Source: an uncultured Pseudomonadota bacterium (GTDB lineage Bacteria > Pseudomonadota > Gammaproteobacteria > Methylococcales > Methylomonadaceae). From it: 39,457 nucleotides of DNA. The position numbers and the translations under genes were made by a program. The stretch lies in the NCBI GenBank assembly GCA_903834465.1, contig CAILJB010000124.1, forward strand, positions 1 to 39,457, given 5' to 3'. A model generated the notes under the pieces. It had not been told where the DNA came from, did no database searches, and saw only the letters and a program-made list of their open reading frames with translations. Below, in pieces: positions 6,740-14,109 of this stretch. Numbering within the stretch: the stretch's first letter is position 1; each line of letters starts with the position of its first letter.

Positions 6740-8338
6740 ATGGCTATAAGTGCAGCAACAAAAGCAGCAACCGACGCACTCGCGGTAAATCGTGCGCCGA
6801 CCAGTGTCAATGCTCAAGAAGTGCATAGATGGTTACAAAGTTTTACTTGGGATTTTGAGAAAAATCGCACGAAGTATCCGACCAAATACAAAATGGCTAA
6901 CGATACCAAAGAGCAATTCAAGCTCATCGCCAAAGAATATGCGCGTATGGAATCGGTCAAAGACGAACGTCAATTTGGTAGTTTACAAGACGTGTTAGCG
7001 CGTGTTGATGCGGCAAAGCGGGTGCATCCAAAATGGAATGAAACCATGAAAGTGGTTTCTAACTTTTTGGAAGTGGGCGAATACAACGCGATTGCGGCAA
7101 CAGGTATGCTGTGGGATTCGGCGACTGCTCCTGAACAAAAAAATGGTTATTTAGCGCAAACGCTCGATGAAATTCGTCACACAAACCAATGTGGTTATGT
7201 GAATTACTATTTTTCTAAAAATGGTCAAGACCCAGCCGGTCACAACGATGCGCGTCGTACTCGCACCATCGGGCCACTTTGGAAAGGCATGAAGCGCGTA
7301 TTTTCAGACGGCTTTATTTCAGGTGACGCGGTTGAATGTTCGATTAACTTGCAATTAGTCGGCGAAGCGTGTTTTACCAATCCGTTAATTGTAGCGGTAA
7401 CAGAATGGGCGGCGGCAAACGGTGATGAAATTACACCGACTGTTTTCCTCTCCATTGAAACCGACGAATTGCGCCACATGGCAAACGGTTATCAAACGGT
7501 TGTATCGATTGCTAATGACGAAGCGGCTTCAAAATATTTGAATACCGATTTAAACAACGCTTTCTGGACACAACAAAAATACTTCACACCTGTTTTAGGA
7601 ATGGCGTTTGAATACGGCAGTCATTTCAAAGTTGAACCGTGGGTGAAAACGTGGAATCGCTGGGTATATGAAGATTGGGGTGGTATTTGGATTGGTCGTT
7701 TAGGCAAATATGGTGTGGAATCACCAGCCAGTTTGCGTGACGCGAAAAAAGACGCTTACTGGGCGCACCACGATTTATTTTTAATCGCTTATGCGTTATG
7801 GCCAACCGGTTTCTTCCGTTTAACACTGCCAACTGCTGAAGAAGCGGAATGGTTTGAAGCAAATTACCCCGGCTGGCACGACCATTACGGCGTAATTTAC
7901 GAAGAATGGCGTGCGCGAGGTTGTGAAGACCCAAGCAGCGGTTTCATTCCCTTGATGTGGTTTATCGAAAACAATCACCCAATTTATATCGACCGCGTTT
8001 CACAAGTGCCTTTCTGCCCAAGTTTATGCAAAGGCGCAAGCACATTGCGTGTTCATGAATGGAACGGCAAATTGCATTCATTCTCTGACGATTGGGGCGA
8101 ACGCATGTGGCTTTCTGAACCTGAACGTTATGAATGCCAAAACATCTTTGAACAATATGAAGGACGTGAATTGTCTGAAGTCATTGCAGAATTGCACGGT
8201 GTTCGTAGCGATGGCAAAACGTTGATTGCTCAACCACACACCTCTAAAGATGGCAGATTGTGGACACTCGACGACATCAAAAAATTAAATTGTGTCTTTG
8301 CTGATCCTTTGAAATCATTCGAAGCGGGAGATAAATAA
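6740..8338 (+). CDS. mmoX: sMMO hydroxylase alpha subunit
   Basis: This subunit holds the di-iron centre that oxidises methane to methanol; two copies each of alpha, beta and gamma form the cytoplasmic hydroxylase. The ATG at 6740 follows GAGGAG. All six iron ligands are present at the same numbers as in Methylococcus capsulatus: Glu114, Glu144 and His147 (DEIRH), Glu209, Glu243 and His246 (DELRH). Cys151 and Thr213, near the active site, are also conserved. The 532-residue protein is essentially collinear with known MmoX (527 residues), with a slightly longer C-terminus. Nothing suggests loss of function. It is the first gene of the operon and abuts mmoY with no gap. Confidence 0.98.
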   Translation: MAISAATKAATDALAVNRAPTSVNAQEVHRWLQSFTWDFEKNRTKYPTKYKMANDTKEQFKLIAKEYARMESVKDERQFGSLQDVLARVDAAKRVHPKWNETMKVVSNFLEVGEYNAIAATGMLWDSATAPEQKNGYLAQTLDEIRHTNQCGYVNYYFSKNGQDPAGHNDARRTRTIGPLWKGMKRVFSDGFISGDAVECSINLQLVGEACFTNPLIVAVTEWAAANGDEITPTVFLSIETDELRHMANGYQTVVSIANDEAASKYLNTDLNNAFWTQQKYFTPVLGMAFEYGSHFKVEPWVKTWNRWVYEDWGGIWIGRLGKYGVESPASLRDAKKDAYWAHHDLFLIAYALWPTGFFRLTLPTAEEAEWFEANYPGWHDHYGVIYEEWRARGCEDPSSGFIPLMWFIENNHPIYIDRVSQVPFCPSLCKGASTLRVHEWNGKLHSFSDDWGERMWLSEPERYECQNIFEQYEGRELSEVIAELHGVRSDGKTLIAQPHTSKDGRLWTLDDIKKLNCVFADPLKSFEAGDK

Positions 8339-9517
8339 ATGGGTATTCAAGTAGAAAGCGGTAAAAGAGGTTTAACCGATCCAGATATGGCGCGAATCAT
8401 TGCCGATGCAGTGCCTGCTCAACCTTTAGATTCCAACAACAAAATGAACTATTTTGTTAAACCGCGTGGTCGCCGTTTAACAGAATATGAAATTTTATGT
8501 TGCTACGCGCAACCCACACCGGATTGGATTCCAGGTGGTTTGGATTGGGGCGATTGGACACAAAAATTTCATGGTGGTCGCCCGTCGTGGGGCAACGAAA
8601 CCACAGAATTACACACCACCGATTGGCACAAACACCGTGACCCCGCAAATCGCTGGCACGCGCTTTATGTCAAAGATAAAGCCGAAGAATGGCGTTATAC
8701 CGATCGTTTTTTAAAAGCCTATTCAGCCGACGGTCAAGTGCGTTCTATCGATCCTGTGTGGCGCGACGAAGTGTTAAACGATTATTTAGGTGCATTCTGC
8801 TTTAGCGAATACGGTTTGTTCAATTCCCATTCTTCCGCGTCGCGTGATTGTTTAGGTGATACGTTGCGGATGAGTATTGCCATGATCGGTTTGGACAAAG
8901 TTGATAACGCCCAAATGATTCAATTGGAAAGAACATTCTTGGCAAAATTAGTTCCTGGTTTTCCTGAATCAACGGACGAACCGAAAAAAGAATGGACGCA
9001 AGGCACGATTTATAAAAGTGCGCGTGAAACCGTTGAAGACATTTGGCAAGCCACTTACGATTGGAACGAAATTTTGTGGTCTGGTCACATGGTTTATGAC
9101 CCCTTATTCGGTCAGTTTGTACGTCGTGAATTCTTCTTGCGGTTGTCATCATATTTTGGCGACAACTTAACGCCGTTCTTTATCAATCAAATGCAGTTGT
9201 ACCATTCACAAACCAAAGGCATTACAGGTGATATGTTCTTCCATTGTTTGGCAGATGACGTTGAATTTGGTGATTACAACAAACGCTTGTTGCGTGCATG
9301 GAATGACAAATGGTTGCCAAGAACGGTCAACGCATTAAAAGATTTCATGGGTATTTTCGCCAAAATTCCTGAAATCGAAGGCGTGACCAGTAAAGATGCT
9401 ATCGAAGCCGCGCTTGAGCGTGTTTTTGATGATTGGAAACGTGATTACGCTGACCCTATCAGTTACAAAGTAGACACGGCGGTACTCATTAAAACCGTTC
9501 TCTCTGGTCTTAAATAA
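8339..9517 (+). CDS. mmoY: sMMO hydroxylase beta subunit
   Basis: A structural partner of MmoX that lacks the iron ligands and helps form the hydroxylase core and the docking groove for MmoB and MmoC. Its ATG directly follows the mmoX stop codon, and GGGAG near the end of mmoX is the ribosome site, so translation is coupled. The 392-residue protein contains the highly conserved stretches GGLDWGDWTQKFHGGRPSWG, VKDKAEEWRYTDRFL and FGQFVRREFF seen in MmoY. Length agrees with the 389-395 usual for the family. The next gene, mmoB, starts 10 bases on. Confidence 0.97.
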   Translation: MGIQVESGKRGLTDPDMARIIADAVPAQPLDSNNKMNYFVKPRGRRLTEYEILCCYAQPTPDWIPGGLDWGDWTQKFHGGRPSWGNETTELHTTDWHKHRDPANRWHALYVKDKAEEWRYTDRFLKAYSADGQVRSIDPVWRDEVLNDYLGAFCFSEYGLFNSHSSASRDCLGDTLRMSIAMIGLDKVDNAQMIQLERTFLAKLVPGFPESTDEPKKEWTQGTIYKSARETVEDIWQATYDWNEILWSGHMVYDPLFGQFVRREFFLRLSSYFGDNLTPFFINQMQLYHSQTKGITGDMFFHCLADDVEFGDYNKRLLRAWNDKWLPRTVNALKDFMGIFAKIPEIEGVTSKDAIEAALERVFDDWKRDYADPISYKVDTAVLIKTVLSGLK

Positions 9518-9527
9518 GGAACAACAA

Positions 9528-9950
9528 ATGTCTAAAAGTTCAAATTCTTATGGCGCAGGCATCATGGCAAAAACAGGCAAAGCGTTTGCCGATGAATATT
9601 TTGCTGAAGAAAACCAAGTTGTCCATGAAAGTAACGAAGTGGTATTGGTATTAAAAAAATCTGACGAAATCAACGTAATTGTTGATGAATATTTGTTGGG
9701 TGATCATGCCGATGATAATAAAACCTTAGTGATTGAAGATCGTTCAGGTTATTGGTGGTTAAAAGCAACCGGCAAAATCGAAGTCGATTGCTCGGAAGTT
9801 GCTGAATTGTTGGGTAAAAACTTCTCGGTTTATGACTTTTTAGTAGACGTGTCGTCAACGATTGGTCGTGCTTACACCTTGGGCGATACCTTCACCATCA
9901 CCTCAGAATTGATGGGGCTTGATACCAAACTGAAAGATTTACAATCTTAG
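9528..9950 (+). CDS. mmoB: sMMO regulatory (coupling) protein B
   Basis: A small cofactor-free protein that binds the hydroxylase, tunes its redox potential and gates substrate and oxygen access. The 140-residue sequence has the strongly conserved ENQVVHES, LKKSDEI, FSVYDFLVDVSSTIGRAYTLG and FTITSELMGLD stretches. The N-terminal tail, which is needed for activity, reads SYGAGIMAKTG. In Methylococcus the bond after this methionine (Met12-Gly13 in mature numbering) is where the protein is cut and inactivated; here the following residue is alanine, so the tail may be cut differently. AAGGA precedes the start; mmoZ starts 9 bases after the stop. Confidence 0.97.
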   Translation: MSKSSNSYGAGIMAKTGKAFADEYFAEENQVVHESNEVVLVLKKSDEINVIVDEYLLGDHADDNKTLVIEDRSGYWWLKATGKIEVDCSEVAELLGKNFSVYDFLVDVSSTIGRAYTLGDTFTITSELMGLDTKLKDLQS

Positions 9951-9959
9951 GAGTTCACT

Positions 9960-10463
9960 ATGGCTAATTACAAAATTCATGATAATCCTGTCCGCGATGA
10001 GTGGACAGCAAAAATTGATGGGCTAAAAACCTTAGCACAAGGTTCGGCGTTTTTGGTCGATTTTCGTAAAAAACACACCACACCATTTCGTCAAGATTAT
10101 TCACTCGAACTCGATTGGGGTTGGATTGAATGCAAAATCGAAGAAAAAGTGGCAATGCTCAAACATGCCGAACTAAACGACCAACAATTCCTTAACAACA
10201 ACGTTTGTGGCGCGAATGCACAAGCGGTTGCGGATGCGGTTGTGGCGAAAATGGCGGCTTGTACGGATAAATATGAAGCAGAAAAACTTCATATCAATTT
10301 CAGAATTGAAAACAAGCCACCGATTATGCCAGTGAATGTATTTATGGATACAGATCGCATTTTAGGGACTAAGTTGATGGAACTTAGAAACACCGATTAT
10401 TACGCCTTGCCATTAGCAGAATTGCGTAAGGCGCGTGGTGTGACAGTGATTACGCTGCAATAA
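9960..10463 (+). CDS. mmoZ: sMMO hydroxylase gamma subunit
   Basis: The smallest hydroxylase subunit, lying on the outside of the alpha-beta core. The 167-residue protein begins MANYKIHDNPVRDEW and contains the conserved SLELDWGWIECKIEEKVA and RIENKPPIMPVNVFMDTDR stretches. Length matches the usual 162-170. TAGGAG stands ahead of the ATG. The gene is followed after eight bases by a strong hairpin, then mmoD. Confidence 0.96.
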   Translation: MANYKIHDNPVRDEWTAKIDGLKTLAQGSAFLVDFRKKHTTPFRQDYSLELDWGWIECKIEEKVAMLKHAELNDQQFLNNNVCGANAQAVADAVVAKMAACTDKYEAEKLHINFRIENKPPIMPVNVFMDTDRILGTKLMELRNTDYYALPLAELRKARGVTVITLQ

Positions 10464-10470
10464 AACGTTG

Positions 10471-10507
10471 AAGTGTCTGCCAAGTTCGATTGTGCTGGCA
10501 GGCACTT
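10471..10507 (+). promoter_or_regulatory. Intercistronic hairpin between mmoZ and mmoD
   Basis: AAGTGTCTGCCA (10471-10482) pairs with TGGCAGGCACTT (10496-10507) through 12 bp with one G-U pair and a 13-base loop, followed by the pyrimidine-rich TTCCTCTCTCTC. It resembles a weak intrinsic terminator or an mRNA end-protecting stem, and would let the hydroxylase subunit genes be made in excess of mmoD and mmoC. Confidence 0.6.
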
Positions 10508-10536
10508 TTCCTCTCTCTCATCAAAATACTAAAACC

Positions 10537-10797
10537 ATGTTAGAAACATTAAATGCTTCGGCGTATCCAGAAAAAAGCAACCCCAATTCGGAACTGACCA
10601 AACTTTATGATTCACAACGCTATACAGCGTATACCGAAGATTTGGAATTTATGTGGCGATGGACGATTTATCAAGACAATAAACTGATTCAAGAAGGTTG
10701 TTCGTTAACTTTCGACGCTTCGCAACGTTCGGTAAATCATGTGCTAGCATTTTTTAATATGAGTAATAAAAACCAAAAGGCAAAGCAGGAGTTGTAG
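10537..10797 (+). CDS. mmoD: sMMO accessory protein MmoD
   Basis: MmoD binds the hydroxylase, inhibits it in vitro, and has been proposed to take part in copper-dependent switching between methane monooxygenases. The open frame reaches back to a TTG at 10468, but that codon sits at the base of a hairpin; the ATG at 10537 gives 86 residues and I prefer it, although no good ribosome site precedes it. The conserved core is YTAYTEDLEFMWRWTIYQDNKLIQEGCSL, which matches MmoD of Methylococcus (about 103 residues) in the WRW and QEGCS positions. The N-terminus is variable in the family. The end of the gene carries the AGGAG for mmoC. Confidence 0.85.
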   Translation: MLETLNASAYPEKSNPNSELTKLYDSQRYTAYTEDLEFMWRWTIYQDNKLIQEGCSLTFDASQRSVNHVLAFFNMSNKNQKAKQEL

Positions 10798-10800
10798 TTA

Positions 10801-11838
10801 ATGGCAAACACGCATCAAGTAAAAATTATTACCCAAGATAACGAATCGGTTACTTTTGAATGCCGTTCGGATGAAGATGTTATTAGCGCGGGATTACGCC
10901 AAGATATTTATTTAATGGCTTCGTGTCGTGAAGGCGGTTGTGCGACGTGCAAAGGTTTTTGTGCGAAAGGCGATTACATTATGGGCAAATACAGCTTTCA
11001 AGCTCTGCCCGATGAAGAAGAAGCCGCTGGCGAAGTGCTGCTTTGTCGTTGTTACCCCACCACGGATATTGAAGTTGAAGTGCCTTACACTTATGACCGC
11101 ATTTCGTTTTCTCCAGAAGATTTATATTTTGAAACGGAAGTGACTGAAATTTCGCAAATTTCAAGTAATGTCATGCGTTTGTTATTAAAACGAACCGGTG
11201 ATGATTTACAAATTAAGTTTGATTCGGGGCAGTTTTTCGATTTAGAAATCCCAAATACCACCACAACACGTTCTTATTCACCTGCCAATACGGCAAATAA
11301 AAAAGGCGAATTAGAATTTTTAATTCGCATTGTTGACGGGGGTAAATTTTCAACGTATTTGAAAAATGATGCGAAAGTCGGGCAAAAAATCCAAGTTAAA
11401 AGTGCATCGGGCGTTTTTGGTTTAAAAGAAAATGGCTTTACGCCACGTTATTTTGTGGCGGGCGGAACAGGTTTAGCTCCTGTTTTATCAATGGTTCGTC
11501 GGATGCACGAATGGGAAGAGCCGCAAAAATGTGTGATTTATTTTGGTGTGAATACGCAAGAAGAAGTCTTTTTTTTACAGGAATTGGAAAAATTAGCCAA
11601 GGACATGAAAACGCTGGAATTGCGAATCTGCGTCTGGAAATACACTGACGACTGGCACGGCGAAAAGGGCAGTGTGGTTGATATTTTACGCCGCGATTTA
11701 ACGGAAACCGGTGCAAAACCGGATTTATATTTGTGCGGTCCGCCGGGAATGGTGGATGCGACTTTTGCTGTTTGCGATGAGCTTGGCATTCCAAAAGAAC
11801 GTATTTATTTAGAAAAATTTTTACCCAGCGGTTCTTAA
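10801..11838 (+). CDS. mmoC: sMMO reductase
   Basis: Moves electrons from NADH through FAD and a [2Fe-2S] cluster to the hydroxylase. The 345-residue protein has a plant-type ferredoxin domain with cluster cysteines Cys42, Cys47, Cys50 and Cys82 (SCREGGCATC and LLCRC), then an FAD domain with RSYSPAN near residue 160, and an NAD domain with GGTGLAPV and CGPPGM. These are the same positions as in Methylococcus MmoC (348 residues). Its AGGAG ribosome site lies within the last codons of mmoD. It is the last of the catalytic genes. Confidence 0.97.
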   Translation: MANTHQVKIITQDNESVTFECRSDEDVISAGLRQDIYLMASCREGGCATCKGFCAKGDYIMGKYSFQALPDEEEAAGEVLLCRCYPTTDIEVEVPYTYDRISFSPEDLYFETEVTEISQISSNVMRLLLKRTGDDLQIKFDSGQFFDLEIPNTTTTRSYSPANTANKKGELEFLIRIVDGGKFSTYLKNDAKVGQKIQVKSASGVFGLKENGFTPRYFVAGGTGLAPVLSMVRRMHEWEEPQKCVIYFGVNTQEEVFFLQELEKLAKDMKTLELRICVWKYTDDWHGEKGSVVDILRRDLTETGAKPDLYLCGPPGMVDATFAVCDELGIPKERIYLEKFLPSGS

Positions 11839-11848
11839 AGTCGGTGCG

Positions 11849-12154
11849 ATGCCCATGAAACTTGCGGATAGAGAATTTCTTAATGGCATGGTTGAGCAAT
11901 TCGATGAATCTATTAAACAATTGGCTATCCAAGAAAAAGACGTTTTAGACCGAATTGGCAACGTGCGAGCTGAAGAATTACGCGAGTTTTGGAAGCAAGC
12001 GTTGACCGAAGAGGAAGAGCGATTTTTCAGAATGACGATGGATTATTGGGATAAAAAGCTGATTCAAATTTGGGCGCGAACTAAACGGATTCGACACACT
12101 CGCGCCGAAGTCGGACATAGCTTGATGAAATCCCTACTTATAAATAACGGTTAA
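11849..12154 (+). CDS. Small charged protein of the sMMO operon, unknown
   Basis: A 101-residue, soluble, strongly charged and helix-rich protein (ADREFLNGMVEQFDESIKQL, then ERFFRMTMDYWDKKLIQIW). I do not recognise a family. It starts ten bases after mmoC and ends 13 bases before mmoG on the same strand, so it is very probably co-transcribed with them. Another ATG two codons in (11855) is also possible. Given its position between the reductase and the chaperonin-like gene, a role in assembly or stability of the enzyme is a fair guess, but that is inference. There are no cysteines, which argues against a direct metal or redox role. Confidence 0.75.
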   Translation: MPMKLADREFLNGMVEQFDESIKQLAIQEKDVLDRIGNVRAEELREFWKQALTEEEERFFRMTMDYWDKKLIQIWARTKRIRHTRAEVGHSLMKSLLINNG

Positions 12155-12167
12155 AACGAGAACAGTT

Positions 12168-13853
12168 ATGACAAAACAAATTATTTACAACCCGCAAGCG
12201 CGTTTACGATTGATGCACGGTATTGATAGCGTGGCGCGAGCGGCGGTTGTCACGATGGGAAGTGCAGGGCCTGCGGTGATGATTCAACACCGTACCGATG
12301 GAATTATGCCAATTTTCACTCGTGATGGCGTAACGGTGGCGCGGTCAATCAATTTTGAAGACAGAATTGCGGATTTAGGCGGACGGATGTTGCGCGATGT
12401 TGCCGGTGCAGTTTCTCGACAAGTCGGTGATGGCACAACCACCGCCATTGTTCTCGCACAAAAATTGGCGCAAGAAAGTTTGAAAAGCGTTGCCGCCGGT
12501 TTTCATCCATTGCAATTGAAAAAAGGATTGGATTTGGCATTAACATTGGTTGAAAAAAATTTGCTAGATAACTCTGTTAAAGACGTTACCACAGATTGGA
12601 TTGAAAAAATTTCTGCTGTCGCCACCAAGGATGAAAAAGGAGTTGGAAAATTATTAGCTCAAGCTCTTGCAGAGCTTGGCTCAGAGGGGCAGCTAACATT
12701 CCAACTCGGCAATGGACGTGAAGATGAATTAGACATTGTCGATGGTGTGCATTACGAACAAGGTTATTTATCGCCGTATTTTGCCACCGATAAAACCCGT
12801 GCCGAAGCGGTACTCGATAATCCGTATATTTTGTTATATGACCGTGAAATTCATGACTTAATGGATTTAATTCCGATTTTAGAAGAAGTCAAAGCACAAG
12901 GTCGGGCGTTGCTGATTATTGCAGATAACGTAATTGATAAAGCCTTGACGGGATTATTGCTTAATCATGTGCGAGGGATTTTCAACGTCGTTGCCGTAAA
13001 AGCCCCTGGTTTTGGTGATAAACGCATCGACCGGCTTAAAGATTTAGCGTTATTAACGGGCGGACAGGCAATTTTAGACGATTACAGCAGTCCAAAACTC
13101 GAACACGTTACACTCGATTTATTAGGTCAAGCTCAGCGCGTCGTGATTACTGAAACGACGACTACGATTATTGGCGCAAAAGGCGATGACGAACTTGTTA
13201 AAGAACGAATTAAAAATTTGCGTGAGCAAGCAGATTTAATTCTCGCTATTAAACCGGGTACAGGTTCGGCAACCGGCAATAAACACGATTTCGAAGAATT
13301 AGAAGAACGGATTGCTTTGCTATCAGGCAAAACAGGCGTTTTCAGTGTCGGTGGCACAACAGATTTTGAAATCAAAGAACGCATGGTTCGCATCGAAAAT
13401 GCTTATATGTCGGCAAAAGCCGCACTTGAAGAAGGCATTTTACCTGGTGGTGGCGTAGCGTTATTTAATTGCATCCAAATGTTAAATACCGTCATCGCTG
13501 AAAATGCCGAGCAGCAACAAGGCATTACAATTATGAAAACCGCTCTTGCTGCGCCATTGCAAAATTTAACGCGCAATGCGGGCTTAAATCCGGAAATTGT
13601 AATTTCTAAATTAAATGCCGCTGAGGACTCTCATTTTACCGTCGATACGCAATATCAACATTACGGTAATTTTTTAGACATCGGTATCATCGATCCCGTG
13701 AAAGTGATGCGTATCGCGTTACGCAATGCCGTAAGCGTTGTCACCACCATGATGACAACAGAGGTCATTGTAATGGATGTTCCCGATTTATCGATTATGG
13801 ACGGTTATTCACCCGAATGGGCTGCGGCAACGCGCGAAGATCCACGCTCTTAA
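12168..13853 (+). CDS. mmoG: GroEL-like chaperonin of the sMMO cluster
   Basis: A paralogue of GroEL that in other methanotrophs is needed for sMMO expression and is thought to help fold the hydroxylase or the activator MmoR. The 561-residue protein keeps ATPase motifs (DGVTVA near residue 48-54, GDGTTTAIVLAQ near 86) and the second-half GGGVALFN. It departs from housekeeping GroEL in the start (MTKQIIYNPQARLRLMHGID) and the tail: it ends in SPEWAAATREDPRS and lacks the Gly-Gly-Met repeats. It is therefore not a normal GroEL, and no groES is nearby. A terminator follows 100 bases later. Confidence 0.93.
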   Translation: MTKQIIYNPQARLRLMHGIDSVARAAVVTMGSAGPAVMIQHRTDGIMPIFTRDGVTVARSINFEDRIADLGGRMLRDVAGAVSRQVGDGTTTAIVLAQKLAQESLKSVAAGFHPLQLKKGLDLALTLVEKNLLDNSVKDVTTDWIEKISAVATKDEKGVGKLLAQALAELGSEGQLTFQLGNGREDELDIVDGVHYEQGYLSPYFATDKTRAEAVLDNPYILLYDREIHDLMDLIPILEEVKAQGRALLIIADNVIDKALTGLLLNHVRGIFNVVAVKAPGFGDKRIDRLKDLALLTGGQAILDDYSSPKLEHVTLDLLGQAQRVVITETTTTIIGAKGDDELVKERIKNLREQADLILAIKPGTGSATGNKHDFEELEERIALLSGKTGVFSVGGTTDFEIKERMVRIENAYMSAKAALEEGILPGGGVALFNCIQMLNTVIAENAEQQQGITIMKTALAAPLQNLTRNAGLNPEIVISKLNAAEDSHFTVDTQYQHYGNFLDIGIIDPVKVMRIALRNAVSVVTTMMTTEVIVMDVPDLSIMDGYSPEWAAATREDPRS

Positions 13854-13954
13854 ATTTTTCAGTTGTTCCCGAGTATTCAAAATATTCAAGCGTAAATCAG
13901 CTTCATCCTACCTGCTCTCCTAAACGGGGCATTTCTATTTCCAGCGTGAAATAA

Positions 13955-13991
13955 AGGCGGTGCGACACTATGTCGCATTGCCTCTTTTTTT
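13955..13991 (+). terminator. Intrinsic terminator at the end of the sMMO operon
   Basis: AGGCGGTGCGACA and TGTCGCATTGCCT form a 13-bp stem with two G-U pairs and a CTA loop, followed by CTTTTTTT. It ends the mmoX-mmoG transcript and leaves mmoR to its own promoter in 13992-14109. I see no -24/-12 element in that gap, so mmoR is probably not itself sigma-54-dependent. Confidence 0.9.
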
Positions 13992-14109
13992 GAATTTGTT
14001 ATTGTGTCGCTCTCATTGTCGATTTATTCAAATTGCATTCAAAATCAATCATTTTTGTAACTTTTTGGTTTGCAATCGACACCATTCGATATAGAAAGTT
14101 AATAGAAAG

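Noticed and set aside
10468-10536. Longer TTG-started version of mmoD
   Set aside because: The added residues are encoded by the hairpin and resemble no MmoD N-terminus; the ATG at 10537 is preferred.
11438-11932. 164-codon minus-strand frame over the end of mmoC
   Set aside because: It is antisense to well-supported mmoC and the following gene and shows no domain or ribosome site.
14060-14085. Possible sigma-54 promoter in front of mmoR (GG and GC present in TTTGGTTTGCAA)
   Set aside because: The GG and GC are only three bases apart instead of ten.
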